Assembly: GCA_034436045.1 (NCBI GenBank)
Contig: DAOTVZ010000032.1
Location: forward strand, 1-5,133
Direction of reading: 5' to 3'
Length of the DNA: 5,133 nt
Source of the DNA: H111-94 sp034436045
GTDB taxonomy: Bacteria; Chloroflexota; Ktedonobacteria; Ktedonobacterales; Ktedonobacteraceae
Part shown: one piece after another, positions 1 to 5,133 of the stretch
Layout of the letters: every line of letters begins with the position of its first letter
How positions within the stretch are numbered: the first letter of the stretch is position 1
Position numbers and translations under genes: made by a program
The notes under the pieces: generated by a model
The model's input: the letters and a program-made list of their open reading frames with translations, nothing else
What the model was told of the DNA's origin: nothing
The model's database searches: none

Positions 1-2
1 GG

Positions 3-3000
3 CGCGCTTTACCTGCCCCTGAGCCACTGCATCCTGAGGTCGAGAGCGGCTATGTGGCGGCGCGCACTCCCACAGAGCAAGTTCTGGCACAGGTGTGGGC
101 TGAGGTCCTGCACCTCGATCAGGTAGGCGTTGAGGACGATTTCTTTGCACTGGGTGGTCATTCTCTATTAGCAATGCAAATGATCTCACATGTGCGTGAG
201 ATCTTCCGCACTGACATATCGCTCCGAACGCTGTTTGAGGCCCGGAATATAGCAGGTCTGGCACGGGCTATTGAAACAGCGGGCCAGGCTAAATTTCTGG
301 AAATGCCCCCACTTCAGCCGGTTGCACGTGTCGGGCGTTTACCGCTCTCCCTGGCGCAGCAGCGCCTGTGGTTTTTAGCCCAGCTTGAACCGGATAATCC
401 GTTTTACAATGTGCCCCTCGCCTTGCGCATGGCTGGACCTTTGCATATGGAGAGCTTGCAAGTGAGCTTACAAGCTGTCGTACAACGACACGAAGCCTTG
501 CGTACCACTTTTACTGTTCAGGATGGTCAGCCTTTCCAGGTCATTACTCCTCAGTTGCCTGTAAGCATTTCTCTGGTGGATCTGAGTACGCTTCCCCAGA
601 TTGATCGCGAAGCATGCATCTTACTGTTGGCTCAGGAGGAAGCACAGAAACCTTTTGATTTACAACAAGGTCCATTGCTGCGTGCATCTCTGCTACGCTT
701 GAGTACTGAAGAACATGTTTTGCTTTTAACGCTTCATCACATCATCACAGATGGGTGGTCTCAAGAAATACTGCTCAGGGAATTAATGGCTGGCTATACA
801 GCCGATCTTATAGGGACAGTAGAACAGCTACCTCCGCCTCCAGTACAATATGCCGATTATGCGGTCTGGCAACGCCAGTGGTTGCAAGGGCCTGTATTGG
901 AGGAACAAATAAACTATTGGAAAACTCAATTAGCCGAAGCTCCAACAGTGGTGGAATTGCCTACAGATAAGGTACGACCCGCAGTACAGCGCTATCAAGG
1001 GCAGACTATGACCCGCACTCTACCCGCCTCGTTGCTCAGAGACTTGCGCGCGTTTACGCGCGAGGCGAAATGTACGTTATTCATGACCTTGCTCGCCGGT
1101 TTTGCCATACTATTGGAGCGTATGAGCGAGCAGGATGACCTGATTATAGGCACAGTGGTATCAGGGCGTACATGTCGTGATATTGAGCAACTTATCGGCT
1201 TTTTTGTCAACACCCTGGCTCTGCGAATCGATCTCAAAGGAGATCCAATTGTGGAGCAGGTGATGGAGCGGGTGCGCGCGATGACCTTGCAGGGCTATGC
1301 GCATCAGGACATACCTTTTGATCAGATAGTCGATGCCATCCAGCCTGAGCGCAATCTGAGCCACAACCCGCTGGTTCAGATTCTTTTCATACTGCAAATG
1401 CCTTCCGAGGCTATCCACCTACCTGAGACCGAGTTGCAGTTCGATTTGCAGCCTATGACGGTAGAGAGCGGCACGGCGAAGTTCGATCTTGCCTTGATAG
1501 CAAGTGAGACTGATGACGGCGGGCTACAGTTATCGTTAGACTATAACAGCGACCTGTTTATAGCAGAATCCATGCAGCGGCTCCTGGAGCACTATCAATA
1601 TGTATTAGTAAATATGATAACTCATCCACGGGAGCGCATTAGCCGCCTGGAATGGCTCTCGCAGTCCGAGCGCCACCAGCTATTGGTAGACTGGAATGCG
1701 ACCAATGCTCCTTATACAGATAACCAATGTATACACCAACTCTTTGAGGCACAGGTGCGTCGTACACCTACAGCAGTGGCACTTGTCTATGAAAATCAGT
1801 CGTTCACCTATCGGGATGTAGATCACAAAGCCAATCAGTTAGCCCACTACCTGCAACGCCTGGGTGTAGGGCCTGAGATAGCGGTCGGAGTATACATGGA
1901 ACGTTCACTTGATATGATAGTCGCTCTTATAGCTGTATTAAAAGCAGGAGGAGCATATATACCACTGGATCCTAGATATCCCCAGGAAAGACTGGCTTTG
2001 ATGCTCAGTGACAGTCAACCGATAGTATTACTGGCTCAACGTACTTTACAGGCCAGATTGCCCGAGTGCTCGGCGAAGATCATATACCTGGATAGTCATG
2101 AAAAGAATCTGCATACCGATGAATGTGCTGAGCCACCGGCCTGCACTGCTACAGGGGACAATCTGGCCTATATAATCTATACCTCTGGAACGACGGGGAC
2201 TCCAAAGGGTGTACTCATCAGCCATCGCAGCTTGTGTAATGTGATTGAGGCACAGATACGCGCATTTGCAGTAAATTCTGACAGCCGTATTTTACAGTCT
2301 GCTTCTTTTGGCTTTGACGCTTCGGTCTCCGAGATCTTTATGGCCTTGTTAGCAGGGGCCAGCCTCTATCTTCCTCCTTCGCCTACCTCGCTCTTGCCAG
2401 ATGCTTCACTTTTACAACTATTGCGGGACAATATGGTGACTACGGTAACATTACCTCCATCCGCACTGGCATTGCTTCCATTCACAGACTTACCGGCCTT
2501 ACAGACCTTGATTGTAGCCGGAGAGGAGTGCCCCGTTCACCTTGCAAAGCAATGGTCCGGGCGTTATCGGATGCTCAATGCCTATGGACCCAGTGAGACA
2601 GCGATTTGCGCTACTATCGCCACTTGCGACTCTACTGATACTGATAGGCTTTCCATCGGACATCCCATAGCTAATACTCAGGTGTATGTACTTGATACCC
2701 ACATGCAACCGCTACCTGTTGGTATACCTGGAGAACTCTATATCGGGGGCGTCGGAGTAGGGCGTGGATATCTAAATCAACCAGCTCTGACAGCCGAACG
2801 TTTTGTTCCCGATCCTTTCAGTCATTGTGCCGGTGCACGACTGTATAAAACCGGGGATTTAGTCCGCGTACGCTCCGATGGTAGTCTGGAATTTCTAGGA
2901 CGGCGCGATCATCAGGTGAAACTGCGTGGCTTTCGCATTGAGTTGGGAGAGATAGAGGCCGTGCTTACGCAACAAGCAGATGTTCAGGATGTGACGGTCA

Positions 3001-4310
3001 TCCTGCGCGAAGATACACCTGGAGACAAACGCCTGGTGGCCTATATTGTACCGCGTGGCGGGAACACTATTGTGGAAGCGGAATTGCGAAGTCATTTGCA
3101 AGCCATGCTGCCCGAGTATATGATTCCCGCCCATTTTGTTTTACTCGACGCGTTGCCTCTAACCCCCAGCGGCAAGGTTGACCGTCGCGCACTGCCCAGA
3201 CCTGAACACATACGGCGTTCACCTGGGAAGAACCCATATATTGGTCCGAGAGATCACATCGAGTGGGAAATCTCCCGCGTATGGGAGCAGATTCTAGGTA
3301 TCAAGCGCATTGGGGTACGGGATAACTTCTTCAATATAGGTGGCAATTCTTTACTCGCTGTACGTTTACTCGACGAACTCGAACAAGCCCTCGGCAGCAA
3401 AATTGCTTTAAACACGCTCTTTCAGGAGAGCACAATCGAATATCTGGCTCGTATTATTCGTAACCAGCGGATAGCGCCTCATGCGAATAAGCAGAGCGAA
3501 CTCATGGAGTTCTATCCTGCCTCTGTAAACAGAGAGAGACTGCCTTTCTTCTGTGTTCATCCATCCAGCGGCGACACATTTGCGTACGCAGATTTGGCGC
3601 GCTGTATAGGCTCGGATCAGCCATTTTACGCATTTCAATCGCGTGGACTCGATGGGCAGCAAGAGCCGTTTGAGAGCATTGAGAAGATGGCAGAGTGCTA
3701 TATCTCGTCATTACGCTTGGTGCAGCCTCATGGACCTTATCTGTTGGGCGGATGGTCTATGGGGGGTATTGTGGCTTATGAGATGGCCCAACAACTGCTC
3801 CTGCAAAGAGAGGAGGTGGCTATGCTGGCTATGCTGGATGCTACGATTCTCCCTGCGGTGGAAGGTGGAGACGCGGAGCTTGCTCATGCATTATTAGGTA
3901 AGGAGTTGCCCTGGGAGCAATTTATTCAACTTACCGAAGAAGAGCAGATGGAATATCTGCTCGATTATAAGCGCCAGGTCGGCCTTGAGCTGCCTGATAC
4001 AGATCTCCTTTTATTCCGTCATCATATGCGTCTCTTTGATTTAAATTCACGGGCAGTGCGGAATTATACTCCTCGTTCCTACCCAGGCGATATGATGGTC
4101 TTCCGCTGTAGAGATGCGGCTGCACACATTCCACCGGACCTGGCCTGGGGACAATTCGTAACGGGAGAAATATATATCTATGAAATCCCAGGCGATCACC
4201 ATTCGTTAATGCTTCATCCAAACGTGGAGGAACTGGCTAAACAGTTGAGAGCGTGTCTAGATGAAATGCAAATAAAGCATAGAGAGGCTTCTTTAATTCG
4301 TCAAATATAA
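3..4310 (+). CDS. Nonribosomal peptide synthetase, 3' part: (A)-T-C-A-T-TE, 5'-truncated by the window edge
   Basis: This large cytoplasmic assembly-line enzyme adds the last amino acid of a peptide and releases the product. The frame is open from base 3 with no true start. The GTG at 54 has no ribosome binding site and lies inside conserved coding sequence: the 17 codons before it give RALPAPEP and a linker, the usual end of an A domain after its A10 motif. Residue numbers here and in the domain entries count that GTG codon as residue 1. The order is T (about 5-77), C (about 96-525), A (about 560-1048), T (about 1062-1137) and TE (about 1160-1404), stopping with TAA at 4308-4310. There is no epimerisation, methylation or reductase domain in the visible part. 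All active-site residues are present and there is no frameshift, so the gene looks functional. The TE marks this as the last synthetase protein of the pathway. The mbtH-like gene lies 209 bases downstream on the same strand. The final product cannot be named from one module. Confidence 0.97.
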   Translation, partial: RALPAPEPLHPEVESGYVAARTPTEQVLAQVWAEVLHLDQVGVEDDFFALGGHSLLAMQMISHVREIFRTDISLRTLFEARNIAGLARAIETAGQAKFLEMPPLQPVARVGRLPLSLAQQRLWFLAQLEPDNPFYNVPLALRMAGPLHMESLQVSLQAVVQRHEALRTTFTVQDGQPFQVITPQLPVSISLVDLSTLPQIDREACILLLAQEEAQKPFDLQQGPLLRASLLRLSTEEHVLLLTLHHIITDGWSQEILLRELMAGYTADLIGTVEQLPPPPVQYADYAVWQRQWLQGPVLEEQINYWKTQLAEAPTVVELPTDKVRPAVQRYQGQTMTRTLPASLLRDLRAFTREAKCTLFMTLLAGFAILLERMSEQDDLIIGTVVSGRTCRDIEQLIGFFVNTLALRIDLKGDPIVEQVMERVRAMTLQGYAHQDIPFDQIVDAIQPERNLSHNPLVQILFILQMPSEAIHLPETELQFDLQPMTVESGTAKFDLALIASETDDGGLQLSLDYNSDLFIAESMQRLLEHYQYVLVNMITHPRERISRLEWLSQSERHQLLVDWNATNAPYTDNQCIHQLFEAQVRRTPTAVALVYENQSFTYRDVDHKANQLAHYLQRLGVGPEIAVGVYMERSLDMIVALIAVLKAGGAYIPLDPRYPQERLALMLSDSQPIVLLAQRTLQARLPECSAKIIYLDSHEKNLHTDECAEPPACTATGDNLAYIIYTSGTTGTPKGVLISHRSLCNVIEAQIRAFAVNSDSRILQSASFGFDASVSEIFMALLAGASLYLPPSPTSLLPDASLLQLLRDNMVTTVTLPPSALALLPFTDLPALQTLIVAGEECPVHLAKQWSGRYRMLNAYGPSETAICATIATCDSTDTDRLSIGHPIANTQVYVLDTHMQPLPVGIPGELYIGGVGVGRGYLNQPALTAERFVPDPFSHCAGARLYKTGDLVRVRSDGSLEFLGRRDHQVKLRGFRIELGEIEAVLTQQADVQDVTVILREDTPGDKRLVAYIVPRGGNTIVEAELRSHLQAMLPEYMIPAHFVLLDALPLTPSGKVDRRALPRPEHIRRSPGKNPYIGPRDHIEWEISRVWEQILGIKRIGVRDNFFNIGGNSLLAVRLLDELEQALGSKIALNTLFQESTIEYLARIIRNQRIAPHANKQSELMEFYPASVNRERLPFFCVHPSSGDTFAYADLARCIGSDQPFYAFQSRGLDGQQEPFESIEKMAECYISSLRLVQPHGPYLLGGWSMGGIVAYEMAQQLLLQREEVAMLAMLDATILPAVEGGDAELAHALLGKELPWEQFIQLTEEEQMEYLLDYKRQVGLELPDTDLLLFRHHMRLFDLNSRAVRNYTPRSYPGDMMVFRCRDAAAHIPPDLAWGQFVTGEIYIYEIPGDHHSLMLHPNVEELAKQLRACLDEMQIKHREASLIRQI
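66..284 (+). other. Peptidyl carrier (T) domain of the penultimate module
   Basis: The carrier domain holds the growing peptide as a thioester on a 4'-phosphopantetheine arm. The core motif DDFFALGGHSLLA lies at residues 28-40, and the modified serine is Ser37 (codon 162-164). It is followed directly by a condensation domain with no epimerase between them, so the upstream residue should be passed on in the L form. The A domain that loads it lies mostly outside the window. Confidence 0.95.
339..1628 (+). other. Condensation domain, LCL type
   Basis: This domain forms the peptide bond between the upstream peptidyl chain and the amino acid on the next carrier. The motifs appear in order: C1 LSLAQQRLWFL (98-108), C2 RHEALRTTF (145-153), C3 HHIITDG (228-234) with catalytic His229 (codon 738-740), C4 YADYAVWQRQWL (266-277), C5 IGFFVNTLALR (381-391), C6 HQDIPFDQIVD (417-427) and C7 RNLSHNPLVQ (433-442). 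The C1 and C2 wording is that of the L-L subfamily rather than DCL, dual-function or starter domains, which agrees with the absence of an epimerase upstream. No catalytic residue is missing. Confidence 0.93.
1731..3197 (+). other. Adenylation domain, predicted to activate Tyr or Phe
   Basis: The domain activates an amino acid as aminoacyl-AMP and loads it on the following carrier. Motifs seen: A2 LKAGGAYIPLDPRYP (629-643), A3 YTSGTTGTPKG (709-719), A4 FGFDAS (752-757), A5 NAYGPSE (842-848), A6 GELYIGG (893-899), A7 YKTGDL (931-936), A8 GRRDHQVKLRGFRIELGEIE (949-968) and A10 PSGKVDRRAL (1038-1047). Aligning by eye to the gramicidin S PheA domain gives pocket residues D755, A756, S759, T799, I820, A822, A843, I851, C852 and K1041, or DASTIAAICK. 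It differs from the PheA code DAWTIAAICK only at the third position (Ser for Trp) and resembles the known Tyr code DASTVAAVCK. An aromatic substrate is therefore likely; Tyr versus Phe is not settled. No methyltransferase is inserted between A8 and A9. Confidence 0.93.
3237..3464 (+). other. Peptidyl carrier (T) domain of the terminal module
   Basis: The core motif DNFFNIGGNSLLA spans residues 1090-1102, with the phosphopantetheine serine at Ser1099 (codon 3348-3350). The GGNS wording differs from the GGHS of the first carrier in this protein, as expected for a carrier that feeds a thioesterase rather than a condensation domain. Confidence 0.95.
3531..4265 (+). other. C-terminal type I thioesterase (product release)
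   Basis: This alpha/beta-hydrolase domain takes the full-length chain from the last carrier onto its serine and releases it to water or to an internal nucleophile, giving a linear or cyclic product. The opening FFCVHPSSGD (1165-1174) is the usual first strand and oxyanion region. The nucleophile elbow is GWSMG (1233-1237) with Ser1235. The likely acid is Asp1262 in AMLDA, and the likely base is His1382 in GDHHSLM (1380-1386). The segment between about 1265 and 1330 is the variable lid. The visible sequence does not distinguish hydrolysis from macrocyclisation. Confidence 0.94.
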
Positions 4311-4352
4311 ACCTGCGAAATCTGAGTGCCTGCTATCTAGCTGAAATAAGGA

Positions 4353-4361
4353 AAAGGAGGT
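4353..4361 (+). promoter_or_regulatory. Strong Shine-Dalgarno-like sequence without a well-placed start
   Basis: AAAAGGAGG (4353-4361 including the next T) is close to an ideal ribosome binding site. The nearest starts do not fit it: GTG at 4360 overlaps it, TTG at 4364 is only three bases away and opens seven codons ending at TAG 4385-4387, and the first ATG (4405) is 44 bases downstream. It may be a relic of a lost gene start, a ribosome standby site, or a binding site for a tiny leader peptide. Confidence 0.4.
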
Positions 4362-4375
4362 GTTTGGCCAATATA

Positions 4376-4438
4376 GCTCGATTCTAGAAAAGCTTGGTCC
4401 AGTAATGAATAATTCAATCCATTACGAGAAGATCGAGC
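4376..4438 (+). repeat. Nested inverted repeats in the mbtH leader
   Basis: The outer arms GCTCGAT (4376-4382) and ATCGAGC (4432-4438) are perfect complements. They can be lengthened by TCT (4383-4385) with AGA (4427-4429) across a two-base bulge. Inside them GTAATG (4402-4407) pairs with CATTAC (4420-4425). Together they can fold into one branched-free RNA stem with an asymmetric inner loop, or act as DNA dyads. The arms are short, so chance pairing is possible. Confidence 0.4.
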
Positions 4439-4458
4439 GTATACGATTTAAGGCACAC

Positions 4459-4468
4459 ATTGTACAAT
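4459..4468. repeat. Perfect 10-bp palindrome ATTGTACAAT
   Basis: A perfect palindrome lies in the leader 51 bases before the mbtH start. Its centre is about 22 bases, roughly two helical turns, from the centre of the 4475-4497 inverted repeat. That phasing is compatible with paired regulator sites, but no regulator is identified. Confidence 0.35.
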
Positions 4469-4474
4469 CGCTCA

Positions 4475-4497
4475 ATATACAGCAGAGCGCTGTATAT
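4475..4497. promoter_or_regulatory. Perfect 9-bp inverted repeat just upstream of the mbtH ribosome binding site
   Basis: ATATACAGC (4475-4483) and GCTGTATAT (4489-4497) are exact reverse complements around the loop AGAGC. The repeat ends eight bases before the AAAGGGG ribosome binding site of mbtH. It could be an operator for a dimeric repressor or an RNA hairpin that affects processing or translation. The symmetry is seen directly; the function is inferred. Confidence 0.5.
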
Positions 4498-4505
4498 GCT
4501 GTGAG

Positions 4506-4512
4506 AAAGGGG
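4506..4512 (+). promoter_or_regulatory. Ribosome binding site of the mbtH-like gene
   Basis: AAAGGGG lies seven bases before the ATG at 4520 and fixes that start. A nearer out-of-frame ATG at 4513 directly abuts the site and is too close to be used. Confidence 0.8.
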
Positions 4513-4519
4513 ATGAGAG

Positions 4520-4741
4520 ATGAGTCAGAAAGATGGTATCGTCGATAACACGGTATATAAGGTCGTTGTGAATCACGAAGAACAATACTCCATCTGGCCT
4601 GTGGATAGAGAAAATGCTTTAGGTTGGCAAGATGTGGGTTTTAGCGGGACTAAGGATGAGTGCCTCGCGCATATCAAAGAGATATGGACCGATATGCGCC
4701 CTCTTAGCGTCCGCAAAAGGATGCAGGAGACCGCGCACTGA
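4520..4741 (+). CDS. mbtH: MbtH-like protein (adenylation-domain activator)
   Basis: MbtH-like proteins are small cytoplasmic partners that bind NRPS adenylation domains and raise their solubility and activity. The 73-residue length is typical. The family signature is clear: NHEEQYSIWP (18-27), GW (35-36), GFSGTKDECL (40-49) and WTDMRPLS (56-63). The conserved Trp residues of the family are present (W26, W36, W56). One small deviation is Ala33 where most members have Pro two residues before the GW pair. The start at 4520 is supported by AAAGGGG seven bases upstream. The gene follows the thioesterase end of the synthetase by 209 bases on the same strand, so its natural client is probably that synthetase, especially the aromatic-activating A domain. 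Inverted repeats directly upstream may allow separate regulation. The stop is TGA at 4739-4741. Confidence 0.97.
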   Translation: MSQKDGIVDNTVYKVVVNHEEQYSIWPVDRENALGWQDVGFSGTKDECLAHIKEIWTDMRPLSVRKRMQETAH

Positions 4742-4747
4742 AGGCAT

Positions 4748-4841
4748 GGCATGAACCATCTCAATTTTTCAGGGGATGGGATTTTGCTGGCTGCTGAGAA
4801 CAGCATCACCCACTTCCTAAAAATCAGGGATGATTCATGCC
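4748..4841. repeat. Long imperfect hairpin, MITE-like or 3' mRNA structure
   Basis: The left arm (4748-4789) pairs with the right arm (4801-4841) around an 11-base apex. Paired blocks are 4748-4755/4834-4841, 4757-4762/4827-4832, 4764-4769/4819-4824, 4771-4775/4814-4818, 4777-4780/4809-4812 and 4785-4789/4801-4805, about 34 pairs including three G-T pairs. It begins seven bases after the mbtH stop. No T run follows the right arm, so it is not a classic intrinsic terminator. A short tandem GGCAT duplication (4743-4752) sits at its left foot. It may be a non-autonomous palindromic element or an insertion-sequence end, or it may protect the mRNA 3' end. Confidence 0.7.
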
Positions 4842-4865
4842 TGAGTTAGAGGCTAAGCAACAATC

Positions 4866-4874
4866 AAAAAGGAG
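4866..4874 (+). promoter_or_regulatory. Ribosome binding site of the truncated gene at 4882
   Basis: AAAAAGGAG is followed by a seven-base spacer and ATG at 4882. This is the best-placed ribosome binding site in the window, which argues that the short frame behind it was once a real gene start. Confidence 0.6.
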
Positions 4875-4881
4875 CGGTAGT

Positions 4882-4914
4882 ATGTCAATGCCTTCTCTTA
4901 AACGTTTGGTGTGA
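4882..4914 (+). pseudogene. Beheaded 5' end of a third gene (ten codons)
   Basis: An ATG with an ideal ribosome binding site opens the peptide MSMPSLKRLV and meets TGA at 4912-4914. The insertion-sequence remnant read on the other strand begins within or just after these codons. The simplest reading is that the element inserted near codon 8-10 and cut the gene off from the rest of its coding sequence, which would lie beyond the right edge of the window. The gene lay 140 bases behind mbtH on the same strand and may have belonged to the same cluster, for example a tailoring, transport or resistance gene, but ten residues do not identify it. A genuine ten-residue leader peptide is the alternative. 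Confidence 0.45.
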
Positions 4915-5133
4915 ATTGAGATGATGACTTTACCACTCGAGCAACTCGGCAAAGGCCAACGGGTCGCGCCCAAGTTGCCCATTGAGCCACAGGCAAAAGA
5001 TATGCAAGGCCGCTCCCGCGCCAGGCGAAAGGTATTGAGCAATTTGTCATAGATGCTTTCAATGATCTGGCGCAGCCCGGCCAGCCAGCGCCGCCACGCT
5101 TTGGACCAGCGCACCTTGCTCCTCTGGTGAGGA
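4907..5133 (-). mobile_element. End of an IS982-like insertion sequence, continuing past the right edge
   Basis: The element is recognised by the transposase C-terminus it carries on the minus strand. Its end in this window must lie to the left of the transposase stop at 4930-4932. The exact boundary, placed here near 4907, is uncertain between about 4885 and 4929 because the opposite terminal repeat is outside the window. It appears to interrupt the short frame starting at 4882. Confidence 0.5.
4930..5133 (-). pseudogene. IS982-like transposase, C-terminal part, frameshifted
   Basis: Read on the minus strand from the right edge, one frame gives PHQRSKVRWSKAW, then RRWLAGLRQIIESIYDKLLN and TFRLARERP, ending in similarity near 5007. 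A second frame continues with ALHIFCLWLNGQLGRDP and LAFAELLEW, then stops with TAA at 4930-4932. Both parts match what I know of the C-terminus of IS982-family DDE transposases, and the Glu in RQIIE (codon 5058-5060) is probably the last acidic residue of the DDE triad. Family members normally have about a dozen residues, of the type HDLAGFQARLAAK, between the two parts. These are missing, so a small deletion plus frameshift is inferred near 5008-5016. The N-terminal part lies outside the window. The copy is probably inactive. Family assignment is from memory of motifs, with other IS5-superfamily groups as alternatives. Confidence 0.7.

Noticed and set aside
54..56. GTG at 54 as the start of the synthetase
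   Set aside because: The frame is open upstream to base 3 and encodes the conserved end of an adenylation domain. No ribosome binding site precedes it.
4311..4350. Transcription terminator after the synthetase gene
   Set aside because: No GC-rich stem followed by T residues is visible before 4350, which favours readthrough into mbtH.
4360..4548. A 62-codon plus-strand frame (47 codons from ATG 4405) between the NRPS and mbtH
   Set aside because: It shows no recognisable family, its GTG overlaps the ribosome binding site, ATG 4405 has no binding site of its own, and its end overlaps the mbtH start in another frame. It also covers the inverted repeats.
4573..4809. A 78-codon minus-strand frame opposite mbtH
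   Set aside because: It is antisense to a confidently identified MbtH gene and shows no family resemblance.
4860..4888. TTGACA on the minus strand (4883-4888) as a promoter -35 box
   Set aside because: No acceptable -10 box is found at 16-18 bases spacing, so the match is probably chance.
4824..5114. A 96-codon minus-strand frame starting at GTG 5114
   Set aside because: Only its first part is genuine transposase sequence. After about 5007 it leaves the true frame and runs on through the element's end, the truncated gene start and the hairpin foot.

Overview
The window holds the 3' end of a nonribosomal peptide synthetase (NRPS) locus, followed by an insertion-sequence remnant. The NRPS reading frame is already open at the left edge. 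Its first residues are the tail of an adenylation domain (RALPAPEP), so the protein starts upstream. What is visible is a carrier protein (T), then a complete terminal module: condensation (C), adenylation (A), carrier (T) and thioesterase (TE). All core motifs are intact. The ten-residue specificity code of the A domain reads DASTIAAICK, which points to an aromatic amino acid, Tyr or Phe, as the last residue of the peptide.

Bases 4311-4519 are a 209-base intergenic leader. It carries an unused-looking, very strong Shine-Dalgarno sequence and several inverted repeats. A 73-residue MbtH-like protein follows (4520-4741), the usual small chaperone or activator of A domains, with a well-placed ribosome binding site. 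The same-strand order NRPS then MbtH suggests one operon, although the leader leaves room for separate control of the small gene.

Seven bases after the MbtH stop there is a 94-base imperfect hairpin (4748-4841) with about 34 base pairs. It has no terminator-type T tract after it and looks like a small palindromic or MITE-like element. Next comes a perfect ribosome binding site and ATG (4882) that opens a frame of only ten codons. This is best read as the beheaded start of a third gene. From about 4907 to the right edge lies the end of an IS982-like insertion sequence in opposite orientation. Its transposase C-terminus (stop at 4930-4932) is itself broken by a frameshift, probably a small deletion, near 5008-5016.

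Organism: base composition looks close to 50% G+C. The combination of an L-L condensation NRPS, an MbtH protein and an IS982-like transposase of this kind suggests a filamentous Chloroflexota such as Ktedonobacteria. This is inference from remembered family resemblance only; Cyanobacteria, Myxococcota or Paenibacillaceae are not excluded.

Working together: the upstream module hands an L-configured peptidyl chain to the terminal C domain, the A domain (probably helped by MbtH) loads the final aromatic residue, and the TE releases the product by hydrolysis or cyclisation. I see no clearly new system. The most unusual parts are the structured mbtH leader, the long hairpin and the interrupted third gene.
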